A stretch of DNA of 15,907 bases, from contig JAUWQU010000011.1 of NCBI GenBank assembly GCA_030610965.1, positions 1 to 15,907 on the forward strand, given 5' to 3'. This DNA is from Phycisphaerae bacterium (GTDB lineage: Bacteria > Planctomycetota > Phycisphaerae > SM23-33). The translations under genes were made by a program, and so were the position numbers. The notes beneath the pieces are model-generated. The model ran no database searches and was not told where the DNA came from. It saw nothing but the letters and a program-made list of their open reading frames with translations. Of this stretch, positions 6,151 through 14,081 are shown one piece after another. Position 1 is the stretch's first letter. Every line of letters begins with the position of its first letter.

Positions 6151-7992
6151 CTATTCCACCGTCACGCTCTTGGCCAGGTTGCGGGGTTTGTCCACGTTGC
6201 AGCCGCGGGCCACGGCGGCGTGGTAGGCCAGCAGTTGCAGGGGCACCACCGTCAGCAGCGGCTGGAGCGGGGCGAGCGTGTCCGGGACGTAGAACACGTG
6301 GTCCGCGTACTGACGGATTCGCTCGTCGCCCTCGGTGGCCACGGCGAGGACCCGGCCCTTTCGCGCGCGGACTTCCTCGATGTTGCTGATGATCTTGTCG
6401 TACGTGCCGCAGCGAGGCGCGACGAAAACGACGGGCATGCCCTCGTGGATAAGCGCGATCGGCCCGTGCTTCATCTCCGCCGCGGGAAGGCCCTCGGCGT
6501 GGATGTAGCTGATTTCCTTGAGCTTCAGGGCGCCTTCCAGGGCGATGGGGTAGTTATAGCCCCGGCCGAGGAACAGCCAGTTGTCGTAGTCGATGTACTC
6601 GCCGACAACCTGCCGTACGGTGTCGCTGAGCTCGAGGATGGCTTCGATCTTGTCGGGGATTTCGGCCAGGGCGATGAGGTACCGGCTCATCGTGCTCTGC
6701 GACATGAACCGCCGCCGGCCCAGGGCAAGTGCGATCATCGTCTCGACGACGAGTTGGCAGGTGAAGGCCTTGGTGCTCGCCACGCCTATCTCCGGCCCGG
6801 CGTGGATGTAGACGCCCGCGTCGGTCTCGCGGGCGATAGTCGAGCCGACGGCGTTGACGATGCCCAGCACCAACGCGCCCTTCTCCTTGGCCTCGCGAAG
6901 GGCGGCCAATGTGTCGGCCGTCTCGCCGGACTGGCTTAGCGCCAGGAACACCGTGCCGTCTTCGATGATCGGGTTGCGATAGCGGAACTCGCTGGCGTAC
7001 TCGACCTCGGTCGGGATGCGGGCGAGGTCCTCGAAGAGGTACTCGCCGACCAGCCCCGCGTGCCAGGCCGTGCCGCATGCGGAAAGGACGATCTTCCGCG
7101 TCTTGACCAGTTCCCGCCCGACGCTCTCGAGCCCGCCGAGCTGGATGCGATTGTCGCGAAGGTCCACCCGCCCGCGGAGGCAGTTGCGGATGGCCTCGGG
7201 CTGCTCGCAGATCTCCTTGAGCATGAAGTGCTCGTACCCGCCGAGGGCGATTTCCTCGAGCGTCCACTCGATCTGCTGGACTTCCTTGGTGACCGGCACG
7301 TTGTCGATCGTCAGCGTCCGCATCCCATCGCGGGTGAACACGGCCATCTCGTTGTCGTTGAGGTAGATCACGTTCGACGTGTGAGCGATGATGGCCGAGG
7401 CGTCGCTGGCGACGAGGTACTCGTCGGTGCCGACGCCCACGATAAGCGGGCTGCCCTTGCGGGCGGCGACGATCTTGTCCGGCTCGTCGGCGCACATCAC
7501 CGCTATGCCGTACGTGCCCGTAACCTCACCCAGGGCCGCCTGCACGGCGGACTCCAGGTTCTTGGCGCCGTCGTGGTATATCTCGCTGACAAGATGCACC
7601 AGCACTTCCGTGTCGGTCTCGGAGAGGAAGGTGTGGCCCTTGCCCAGCAGGTACTGCTTGAGCGTGGCGTAATTCTCGATGATGCCGTTATGAACCAGCG
7701 CGATCCGCCCCTCGCCGTCGAAGTGCGGATGGGCGTTGGCCTTGCTCGGCTCGCCGTGCGTGGCCCAGCGAGTGTGGGCGATGCCGACCGTCGCGGTGGC
7801 GAACCGGTCGTCGGCCAGTATCTGCTGCTCGACCTGCATCACGCGGCCAATATCCTTGGAAATCGTCAGCTCGCCGGCACGGCATACGCAGACGCCGGCG
7901 GAATCGTAGCCGCGGTATTCCAGCCTCTTGAGGCCTTCGATCAGCAAGGTCGAGGCGGGCTTTGTGCCGATGTATCCGACTATCCCACACAT
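6151..7992 (-). CDS. glmS: Glutamine--fructose-6-phosphate aminotransferase (isomerizing)
   Basis: This 613-residue enzyme makes glucosamine-6-phosphate from fructose-6-phosphate and glutamine, the first step towards UDP-GlcNAc for cell wall and lipopolysaccharide. It begins MCGIVGYIG, so Cys2 is the nucleophile of the N-terminal glutaminase domain. Two SIS domains follow, with SQSGETADT near residue 351, STKAFTCQL near 404 and EMKHGPIAL near 503. It ends in the family's usual PRNLAKSVTVE. Length is normal (E. coli protein 609). GGAG eight bases before the ATG supports the start. It lies 48 bases after a TPR gene and may be co-transcribed with it. No glmS ribozyme was recognised; the short gap leaves no room for one. 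Confidence 0.97.
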   Translation of the reverse strand: MCGIVGYIGTKPASTLLIEGLKRLEYRGYDSAGVCVCRAGELTISKDIGRVMQVEQQILADDRFATATVGIAHTRWATHGEPSKANAHPHFDGEGRIALVHNGIIENYATLKQYLLGKGHTFLSETDTEVLVHLVSEIYHDGAKNLESAVQAALGEVTGTYGIAVMCADEPDKIVAARKGSPLIVGVGTDEYLVASDASAIIAHTSNVIYLNDNEMAVFTRDGMRTLTIDNVPVTKEVQQIEWTLEEIALGGYEHFMLKEICEQPEAIRNCLRGRVDLRDNRIQLGGLESVGRELVKTRKIVLSACGTAWHAGLVGEYLFEDLARIPTEVEYASEFRYRNPIIEDGTVFLALSQSGETADTLAALREAKEKGALVLGIVNAVGSTIARETDAGVYIHAGPEIGVASTKAFTCQLVVETMIALALGRRRFMSQSTMSRYLIALAEIPDKIEAILELSDTVRQVVGEYIDYDNWLFLGRGYNYPIALEGALKLKEISYIHAEGLPAAEMKHGPIALIHEGMPVVFVAPRCGTYDKIISNIEEVRARKGRVLAVATEGDERIRQYADHVFYVPDTLAPLQPLLTVVPLQLLAYHAAVARGCNVDKPRNLAKSVTVE

Positions 7993-8040
7993 AAACCGAT
8001 CTCCAACATTACATCGTGCCTGGCCGCGGCGGCTCGCATT

Positions 8041-9726
8041 TTAAGAATAGCCTTCGCCCCGGTACGTTCCAAACGAATCGCACTTGGCGGCCTTGGCGCG
8101 GTGGATCTTCCAGAGGCTCCGCCAAGTCGCAGCCACACGATCCATCAGCCCCATGTTCTGAAGCGACAGGGCCAGGCCGGCGCGGACCCGCCCGTCGTCG
8201 CCATCGGCGGCAGCGGCTTCCATGTGGCGCACCGCCTCGCCGAAGTTCCTGCGATTGGTGTACAGCAGGCCAAGCCGGTAATGCATGTCCACGCAGTCCG
8301 GCCGCACGTCCATGGACTTCTGGAAAGTCTCGATCGCGTCGTCAACCAGGCCCATCTCCTGCTGCGTTATGCCCAGCCTGATCCACGCCTTGAAGAACGT
8401 CGGGTTTATCCGCACGGCCTCGATAAACTGCTCCATGGCCTGCGGGATCTGCCCGGCCGTGCGGAGCAGCACGCCGTAACGGTAGCGAACGTCGGCGTGT
8501 TGCGGGGCGCTTCGCACGGCCTCGGCGTGACGCTCGATCTGCTGGACGAGCAGCTCCTCGTTGAAGGTCGCGCTCTCGGCGGCGACGTCTTCGTCTGAGC
8601 AGAAGCTGCGGGCGAATTCCTCGCTGACGGCCGAACGAAGCTGGAGCTTGGCCATCTCCGCCAGCAGCAGCGTGCTGTTGGGTTCGATCGCCTCGGCCAG
8701 GTCGAAGCTGTTCATCGCTTCGGCCCGGTTGCCCATGGCGGCCTGGGCGGCGCCCAGGCCGACGTAACATGCCAGCACGCCGTCGTTCAGCTCCGTTGCT
8801 TCGTGGAATGATTCGGCGGCCTGGTCCCACCGGCCCTGCGTGAGGTGCTGCGTGCCGGCCTTGACGGCAGCTTCGAGGTAGGTCGGCTGGAGTTGCAGGG
8901 CGGTACGGTAGTTTCGCATGGCCGAGTCGTCGTCGCCGGTCCGCCCGTAGAGGTCTGCCAGGCGGACGTGGAGTTCGACCAGCGGGCCCTGCTCGTCGAT
9001 GAGCCGATGAAGACGCTCGATGGCCTCGCGGAACTGCCCGTCGGCCGCCAGCGCCTCGACCTCGTCATCGACCAGAGCCCAATTCTCCGGCTCCATCGCG
9101 ATGGCCGTCTCAAACTCGTCGATCGCTTCGGCGTACCGCCCCGCCCGGTAGTACAGGTGGGCCAGCGCCGAGCGGTAGACGGGCTCCTGCGGCTCGGTGT
9201 CGCGGAGTATGCGGTACTGCTCGATAGCTTCATCGAGCCGGCCTGTCAACACGTCGATGGCCGCCAGACGCTCCCGCGCCGCCAGCGGCGCGAAGTCCGT
9301 CTTCAACGAGTCTCGGTAATAATCCGCGGCCTCGGCCGGGCGGGCGAGCTTCTCCAGACAAAAAGCTATCGCGAACAGCACCGGACCGGCGCCGCTGTGC
9401 GTTTGGTTGGCGGTCTGGAGCTGGGCCAGGGCCTTGTCGAATTGGCCTTTCTCGTCGAATGCCGACGCCAACGCCAGCCGGGCCGCCAGAAGGTCCGGCT
9501 TCAGGCGGCACGCCTCGGCGAGGTGCTTGACGGCCTCGTCGAGCTGGGCGGCGCGGAGCTGCGCCAGCCCGAGCCGCAAGTGCCCGTCCGGGCGGTCCGG
9601 ACGGCTCTTGCAGATGTCGGCGAGCTGCTCGATGCCCTGGTTCGTCGGCGACCAGAAGTACCGATCCAGCACGTCGCCGAGGTCGCTGCCGAGCCCTCGG
9701 CCGAGAAGTTCCAGAAGATGACTCAC
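8041..9726 (-). CDS. Large TPR-repeat protein
   Basis: With the GTG start at 9726 the protein has 561 residues, built almost wholly of roughly a dozen tetratricopeptide repeats. Typical units include LGLAQLRAAQLDEAVKHLAE, YYRAGRYAEAIDEFETAIAM and LGITQQEMGLVDDAIETFQK. A less regular acidic stretch (SDEDVAAESATFNEE) lies about two-thirds along. There is no signal peptide or membrane segment, so it is probably a cytoplasmic scaffold. GAGGGAG at 9735-9741 favours the GTG; an earlier ATG at 9828 would overlap the preceding gene by almost 90 bases and add an un-TPR-like sequence. It follows the other TPR gene by 13 bases and precedes glmS, suggesting one operon. The partner is unknown. Confidence 0.85.
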   Translation of the reverse strand: MSHLLELLGRGLGSDLGDVLDRYFWSPTNQGIEQLADICKSRPDRPDGHLRLGLAQLRAAQLDEAVKHLAEACRLKPDLLAARLALASAFDEKGQFDKALAQLQTANQTHSGAGPVLFAIAFCLEKLARPAEAADYYRDSLKTDFAPLAARERLAAIDVLTGRLDEAIEQYRILRDTEPQEPVYRSALAHLYYRAGRYAEAIDEFETAIAMEPENWALVDDEVEALAADGQFREAIERLHRLIDEQGPLVELHVRLADLYGRTGDDDSAMRNYRTALQLQPTYLEAAVKAGTQHLTQGRWDQAAESFHEATELNDGVLACYVGLGAAQAAMGNRAEAMNSFDLAEAIEPNSTLLLAEMAKLQLRSAVSEEFARSFCSDEDVAAESATFNEELLVQQIERHAEAVRSAPQHADVRYRYGVLLRTAGQIPQAMEQFIEAVRINPTFFKAWIRLGITQQEMGLVDDAIETFQKSMDVRPDCVDMHYRLGLLYTNRRNFGEAVRHMEAAAADGDDGRVRAGLALSLQNMGLMDRVAATWRSLWKIHRAKAAKCDSFGTYRGEGYS

Positions 9727-9739
9727 GCTGCTGACTCCC

Positions 9740-10993
9740 TCATGCCGCCAGTGCCTCCAACGCTTCCGCGGCCGGCTTGTAGTCTGCGTTGAGCTCCAAC
9801 GCTCGTTGCAGATGCCGTCTCGCATCATCGCGGCGTCCGCAGCAACTCAGCGCCTCGGAGGCCCGGAGGTGAACGTCGGGCCAGTCGGCGCCGTCGCTGA
9901 CGGCCTGCTCGTAATGCCCCACGGCCGCGCCCTGCCTGCCGGCCGAGGCGCACAGCCCCGCCAGATGCACTCGGGCGCGGAGGTGCGCGGGATTGATCTC
10001 AAGCGCCATCGCGGCCCGGCCTTGTGCCGCGTCCTGCTGGCCGAGCCGTGCGTACACTCGCGACGCGGCCAGGTACAGGTCCGCCTGCCGCGGATGGGCC
10101 TCGATCGCCAGTTCCACCGCCCCGGCCAGCAGAGAGAACAGGTCGTTGTCCAGGTCGTTTTCCGGCAGCGAGCATAGCGCCTCGACGAGGTCCGGCTCGT
10201 CGGCGATCCGCTTGGCCAGTTCGTGCAGGCTTCCATGTGCCGGCGCGGCCGACGGGACCGGCAGGCAGACGACGATCTTCACTCCAGCCGTCGCGGCCGC
10301 TCTCGCCGCCAGCGAAAGCTGATAGGCCAGCATCAAGTCGTTCGGCCGAAGGTCCAGCGCGCGCTGAAAGCTCCGCGCCGCGGCCGGGGCGTCGCCCATC
10401 GCCGCCGCCGACAGGGCGAGATAGCGGTAAGCGTCCGGGTTGTCGCACTGGGCCTCGGCGGCCCGGGCCAGGCTCTTGCGGGCCTCGGCGAACTTATCCT
10501 CGGCGGCCAGGAAAAGCCCCTGCTGAAGGTGCAGCACGCCCACCGGGCCGAACCGGCGGAATGCCTGGCTCAGAGTCAGTTGCGCTTCCTGACGCCGCCC
10601 GGCTTGCCACTGGGCCTGGGCGAGTTTGCGATGGTAGTCCGGTGAGTTTTCGCCGGCTTTCTTGGCAGACGCCTTCTCCGTCTCGCGCAGACACTCGGCC
10701 GGCTTGTGGCCTCGGGCGTAGAGTCCGGCGAGAAAACCGTCGAGCCCGGCATCGGCGCCTACCGCGCTCATGGCGGCGCGCAGATGGCGCTGGGCGCTCG
10801 GGAAGTCGCCCGCCGCCAGCGCCTCGCCGCTTAGCGACCGGTGTGCCAGCGCGTAGTGATACCGGGACAGTAGCCCGATCGTATCATCCTGCCGGATAAG
10901 CTCTTGAAGCTCCTCGGCGGCCTGGGCGAAACAGCCCCGCCCCCTGAGCAGAAGCCCGCGGGTATACCGGCTTACGACGTCCACGTTTGTCAT
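9740..10993 (-). CDS. TPR-repeat protein, first gene of the TPR-TPR-glmS unit
   Basis: The protein has 417 residues from the ATG at 10993, which has AGGAAA directly upstream; a TTG start at 11023 would add ten residues. Degenerate TPR units run throughout, for example LLLRGRGCFAQAAEELQELI near the start, ALSAAAMGDAPAAARSFQRAL mid-protein, and ALSCCGRRDDARRHLQRALE before the end at EALEALAA. It has no signal peptide or transmembrane stretch. A middle section (about 230-300) is less repeat-like and includes hydrophobic KIVVCLPVPSA. The next gene begins 13 bases after its stop, so the two TPR proteins are probably made together and may bind each other. Function is not recognisable from sequence. 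Confidence 0.82.
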   Translation of the reverse strand: MTNVDVVSRYTRGLLLRGRGCFAQAAEELQELIRQDDTIGLLSRYHYALAHRSLSGEALAAGDFPSAQRHLRAAMSAVGADAGLDGFLAGLYARGHKPAECLRETEKASAKKAGENSPDYHRKLAQAQWQAGRRQEAQLTLSQAFRRFGPVGVLHLQQGLFLAAEDKFAEARKSLARAAEAQCDNPDAYRYLALSAAAMGDAPAAARSFQRALDLRPNDLMLAYQLSLAARAAATAGVKIVVCLPVPSAAPAHGSLHELAKRIADEPDLVEALCSLPENDLDNDLFSLLAGAVELAIEAHPRQADLYLAASRVYARLGQQDAAQGRAAMALEINPAHLRARVHLAGLCASAGRQGAAVGHYEQAVSDGADWPDVHLRASEALSCCGRRDDARRHLQRALELNADYKPAAEALEALAA

Positions 10994-11239
10994 ATCGTTT
11001 CCTGACAAGCCCAAGTTCTCCAAGGTTTATATCGGCCTTTGAAGATGGCGGATAAAGCAGCGCCCGCGAAAAGCTGTTGACCTTTGAGCATCTCGTCGTC
11101 ATGCCCATTGGCTGCGGCTGATTTGCATTGCGGTTGCGTAAAGGGCGGCAATGCCTGGGTGCGACCGGTTACGGGAAGTTGAGGTTGAATCGTGTGTGAA
11201 AGTGTTGACATGTGGCCGCAGATGACGACACTATGACAC
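10994..11239. other. Divergent intergenic region between the TPR operon and abiEi
   Basis: These 246 bases separate two divergent genes and must hold both promoters. The abiEi side has a clear TTGACA. On the minus strand, a TATAAA lies about 35 bases before the TPR start, with no good -35 partner seen. No small gene or RNA was recognised. Confidence 0.4.
11205..11239 (+). promoter_or_regulatory. Promoter of abiEi, probably leaderless
   Basis: A consensus -35 box TTGACA (11205-11210) is followed after 18 bases by a weak -10 CACTAT (11229-11234). This sets the transcription start at about 11240, the A of the abiEi ATG. No Shine-Dalgarno sequence precedes the ATG, so a leaderless mRNA is likely. 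Antitoxins of this family often repress their own promoter, but no clear operator repeat was found. Confidence 0.4.
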
Positions 11240-11842
11240 ATGGGCCAGACTGACCAAGACAAAGTGCTCCAGATGATTCGTGACGGCGGCATCGTGGGCC
11301 TGCGCGATCTGCGGGAGCGAGGTTTTCATCCGGAGAACCTTCGTCGCCTCATGGTAGAGGGCCTGATCGTCCGGGTGGCCCGCGGTGTTTACGCCCCGGC
11401 CGACGCCGAGCCGACAAGCAATCACTCGTTTGCCCAGGCAGCCAAGCTGGTTCCTCGCGGAGTGGTCTGCCTGCTGTCGGCCCTGCGATTCCATGAGGTT
11501 GGCACGCAGAGCCCGTTCGAGGTCTGGCTCGCCATAGATCGACGCGCCCGAAAGCCCCGCCTGCAAAGCCCTCTGATTCGCTTTGTCCGCTTCTCCGGCC
11601 CGGCCATGACCCAAGGTGTGCAAGAGCACATTCTTGAAGGTATATCCGTTCGCATCTACAACGTGGCCAAAACGGTCGCGGACTGCTTCAAATATCGCAA
11701 CAAGATTGGCCTTGATGTGGCGATCGAGGCCCTGCGAGAAGGGCTCCGAGATCGCCGGTTCACCCGCGACGAACTCTGGCGGTATGCGAAGGTTTGCCGT
11801 GTGACGACCGTGATCCGGCCCTACATGGAGGCCACCGTGTGA
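11240..11842 (+). CDS. abiEi: AbiEi-family antitoxin (type IV toxin-antitoxin, winged helix)
   Basis: The 200-residue protein shows the AbiEi pattern. An N-terminal winged helix spans about 1-55: IVGLRDLRERGFHPENLRRLMVEG runs into the wing motif RVARGVYAP. A larger C-terminal domain follows, with VVCLLSALRFHEVG near 75 and a VRIYNVAKTVADCFKYRNKIG segment near 140, both typical. In known AbiE systems this protein represses the operon through its winged helix, and its C-terminal domain counteracts the nucleotidyltransferase toxin AbiEii. Its last codon region overlaps a GTG that opens the toxin reading frame (GTGA), the usual coupled arrangement. The antitoxin looks intact although the toxin is not. 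Confidence 0.88.
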   Translation: MGQTDQDKVLQMIRDGGIVGLRDLRERGFHPENLRRLMVEGLIVRVARGVYAPADAEPTSNHSFAQAAKLVPRGVVCLLSALRFHEVGTQSPFEVWLAIDRRARKPRLQSPLIRFVRFSGPAMTQGVQEHILEGISVRIYNVAKTVADCFKYRNKIGLDVAIEALREGLRDRRFTRDELWRYAKVCRVTTVIRPYMEATV

Positions 11843-12058
11843 GTCCACAGGACACCCCGGCCGGCAGGTCTGTCCGCCAGCGACTGCTCAACCGCAGCCG
11901 CCAGACCGGCGAGGATTACAATCTACTTCTGACCTGCCAAGCAGAGCCAGTGGAAGGGATTCCTCAACCGCTCCGGATTGCCCGGCGATCTGACCCTGGA
12001 GGAGGTCGTTAACACGTTGAGGGAGCGGTTGGCGCCGTTGCTTGGGCTGAGCCACTGA
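11839..12058 (+). pseudogene. abiEii: AbiEii nucleotidyltransferase toxin remnant (internal deletion)
   Basis: The frame opening at GTG 11839 reads SVRQRLLNRSRQTGEDYNLLLT, the usual AbiEii N-terminus. After about 32 residues it leaves the family and stops at 12012. From about 11933 another frame reads PAKQSQWKGFLNRSGL and then LTLEEVVNTLRERL, ending at 12058, which is the typical AbiEii C-terminus. The two ends thus lie side by side but out of frame, with a junction near 11930-11936. All of the middle is missing, including the nucleotidyltransferase motifs; relatives usually run to about 250-300 residues. The product cannot be an active toxin. A 57-residue fusion peptide (11839-12012) could still be made by coupling to abiEi. 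Confidence 0.8.
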
Positions 12059-12094
12059 GCACTTCAAGTTTCAGATGTCGGATTCAGGGCTCGT

Positions 12095-12901
12095 TCAACG
12101 CGTGGGTACGAGTTGGGCGTTGGGGGCGGCGTTGCGGATTTTGGGGGCGTCGGCGCCGGCGGCGGCGTATGTGTCATACCGGCCGGCCTGGACCAGGAAG
12201 CGGAGCTTGCCCTCGACGACGGCGTGGCGGACGGTGGTGGCCAGGCCGACCTTCGCCAGCCGGGCCGATTCGGAATCGGCGAGGTCCTTGCGGTCGAAGG
12301 CCGCTATCTGGAACGACCACGCGTGGCACCGGATTCTCCGCTCGGCCAGGCGGGCGGCCGGCGAGTCGGGAAAGTCGTGCCGCAGCCGGTCGAACTGGGA
12401 GTCGGCGCCCCACCAATTGCCCTTCCGCTGCAAGGCGCAGCCGAGGCGATAGCGGACCTCGTCGGCCGGCGGGGCCTTGAGGTTCATCTCGTCCAGAGCC
12501 CCTCGATAGAGCGTCTCGGCCCAGTCCAGGTCGCCGGTGTCGTAGGCCAGGTCGCCCAGGGCCTTGAGCACCTTCAGGCGAAGGTCCTTGCCCCTGGCCC
12601 GAGCGGCCGAACGCTTGAGGTCCTCCCTCGCCGCGGGCAGGTCCTTCGTGCGGTAGTAAGCCAGGCCGCGAAGGTAGTAAGCCGCGTCCGCCTCGGCGGT
12701 CTGGGCGCTGTGGGCGAGGAACTCGCTTGTCTTGGCGATGGCGGCTTGGTCGTCGGATCGCTCGTAGGCGTCTTGCCCCTCAGCCAGCAGCTTCATCGCC
12801 TCGGGGCTCGCGTGCTGCACGCATCCGCCGCAGGCGGCGAGCAACAGGCCAATCGCGGCCGCGGCGCCCATCGATCTTCCATGTGCTCCGTTATTCGCCA
12901 T
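12095..12901 (-). CDS. TPR-SPOR lipoprotein
   Basis: The 268-residue protein starts with a lipoprotein signal: a hydrophobic run AAAAIGLLLAAC with the lipobox LAAC, placing the lipidated residue at Cys24. TPR-like repeats follow (about 38-185), such as YYLRGLAYYRTKDLPAAREDL and RLGCALQRKGNWWGADSQFDRL, in the style of BamD/YbgF-type periplasmic scaffolds. The last 74 residues look like a SPOR domain (WSFQIAAFDRKD near 195, then KLRFLVQAGRYDTYAAA), which binds denuded peptidoglycan at division sites. The ATG at 12901 is preferred; one at 12922 adds seven residues, and neither has a strong ribosome site. It is probably envelope-anchored, with a role in cell-wall or division processes. It lies downstream of the aldolase on the same strand, separated by 181 bases of repeats. 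Confidence 0.78.
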   Translation of the reverse strand: MANNGAHGRSMGAAAAIGLLLAACGGCVQHASPEAMKLLAEGQDAYERSDDQAAIAKTSEFLAHSAQTAEADAAYYLRGLAYYRTKDLPAAREDLKRSAARARGKDLRLKVLKALGDLAYDTGDLDWAETLYRGALDEMNLKAPPADEVRYRLGCALQRKGNWWGADSQFDRLRHDFPDSPAARLAERRIRCHAWSFQIAAFDRKDLADSESARLAKVGLATTVRHAVVEGKLRFLVQAGRYDTYAAAGADAPKIRNAAPNAQLVPTR

Positions 12902-12970
12902 CTGATGGATCTCGCATTGCATCCCGAGATGCCGTGGGTTTTCGCGGCGACAAGCTCCCAGGGATTGCTA

Positions 12971-12996
12971 TCCGCCTTCGCCAAGGCTTCGGTGGA
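12971..12996. repeat. Hairpin-forming GC-rich repeat word
   Basis: TCCGCC (12971-12976) pairs with GGTGGA (12991-12996, one G-T pair), and inside it GCC pairs with GGC around AA; a TTC/TTC internal loop separates the two stems. It lies between the aldolase stop and the lipoprotein start. It could end or stabilise the aldolase transcript, or be a member of a dispersed repeat family. Confidence 0.4.
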
Positions 12997-13017
12997 CAGG
13001 TCCCCGGGCTTCGTCTT

Positions 13018-13069
13018 CCTACTAACTACTCCCTGCCTTTTCCTACTACCTACTACCTACTACCCACTC
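13018..13069. repeat. Heptamer tandem repeat CCTACTA
   Basis: Three perfect consecutive CCTACTA units (13042-13062) are followed by a decayed fourth (13063-13069). A further copy with a partial neighbour lies at 13018-13030. The stretch is pyrimidine-rich and non-coding, just after the aldolase stop codon. It looks like a simple-sequence repeat prone to slippage. Confidence 0.6.
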
Positions 13070-13082
13070 CCTTCTTCTCCGG

Positions 13083-14066
13083 TCAACCGGCGCTCATTTG
13101 GATGATCTTTTCGGTGATGATCTGGACGAGGCGTTCGGTCTCGTCTTCGGCGGCCCGCTTGCGGGCGGTGGTGCTGGAGGCGCCGAGGTAGTCGCCGCCC
13201 GGTATCGTTCGTCCGGCCACGACGGCGGGGAAGCGAGGCAGGCTTTCTCCTTGCGGCTGGGGCTGGCCCTGCTGGCTGGGCAGATCGGCGATGCCCGAGC
13301 CGCGGCCGTGCCCGTCGGCGCTGGTCTGGTGCTGCGGGATCGGCTGCATGCTGAAACCCTTGAGGAACTCGTCGCCGCCGCCCATCACGCACCGTTCGCC
13401 TTGGCAGTCGAACCTCTCATCCGGGATGCCGATTCTCTTCTTGAGGTCCAGCAACTCGCGGACCTTCGGCTCGGATATCTGCTGGACCTTGCCGATCTGC
13501 TTGGCCAGAAGGAGGATTTGGCAGTACATGTCCAGCGTCTCGAGGTGGAAGTAGGCGTGTTCGAGATCCTTGTCGCAGGCGACCGCGCCGTGATTGGCCA
13601 GCAGGATGGTGTTGCACTTGCGGCGAAGGTGCGGAAGGATCGTCTCGGCGAAATCCTTACCGCCGGGCGTGTCGTACTCGGCGATCGGCACGCGCCCGAT
13701 GAGGATCTCCACCTCTGGAAGGATGCAGCTCGGCACGTCGACGCCGGCGATCGCGAAGGCGGTGGCATGCGGCGGGTGGGCGTGGGCGACCGCGTCGATG
13801 TCCGGCAGCTCGTGGAATATCTCCAGGTGCAGCAGGATCTCGCTGGTCCGCGGCTTGCCGCCACCGATCTGCTTGCCGGTGTCATCGACCGTGGCGATGT
13901 CGTCGGGCTTGAGGAAGCCCTTCGAGACGCCCGTCGGCGTGCATAGGAAACGCCCATTGCCCATGCGATACGAGATGTTGCCGTCGTTGGCCGCGACGTA
14001 GCCCTTGTTGTACATCCGCCGGCCAAGCTCGCAGATCATCTTCTTGGTTTCGAATTCGTTTACCAT
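13083..14066 (-). CDS. Class II (FucA/RhaD-type) sugar-phosphate aldolase with C-terminal encapsulation-type helix
   Basis: The core (about 1-215) is a zinc-dependent class II aldolase: NDGNIS near 27, TPTGVSKG at 43-50, catalytic-type Glu76 in TSEILLH, and zinc ligands His95 and His97 (HAHPPH) and His159 (ANHGAV). The family cleaves fuculose-1-P or rhamnulose-1-P to DHAP and lactaldehyde. The 327 residues exceed the usual 210-220. The extra part is a Gln/Gly/Pro-rich linker (about 240-300) ending in an amphipathic helix, ERLVQIITEKIIQM, which resembles an encapsulation peptide that brings enzymes into microcompartments. GGAG six bases before the ATG supports the start. A BMC-P gene ends 15 bases upstream. 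In PVM-type microcompartments this aldolase is the signature enzyme, so fucose/rhamnose use is the best guess. Confidence 0.88.
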   Translation of the reverse strand: MVNEFETKKMICELGRRMYNKGYVAANDGNISYRMGNGRFLCTPTGVSKGFLKPDDIATVDDTGKQIGGGKPRTSEILLHLEIFHELPDIDAVAHAHPPHATAFAIAGVDVPSCILPEVEILIGRVPIAEYDTPGGKDFAETILPHLRRKCNTILLANHGAVACDKDLEHAYFHLETLDMYCQILLLAKQIGKVQQISEPKVRELLDLKKRIGIPDERFDCQGERCVMGGGDEFLKGFSMQPIPQHQTSADGHGRGSGIADLPSQQGQPQPQGESLPRFPAVVAGRTIPGGDYLGASSTTARKRAAEDETERLVQIITEKIIQMSAG

Positions 14067-14081
14067 CGTTCGCTCCGTGTG

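Noticed and set aside
7993..8040. glmS ribozyme or other riboswitch before glmS
   Set aside because: The gap is only 48 bases, far shorter than a glmS ribozyme, and shows no matching core.
7060..8598. 512-residue plus-strand frame opposite glmS and the TPR gene
   Set aside because: It runs across two real genes and their gap on the other strand; the sequence is typical GC-bias shadow.
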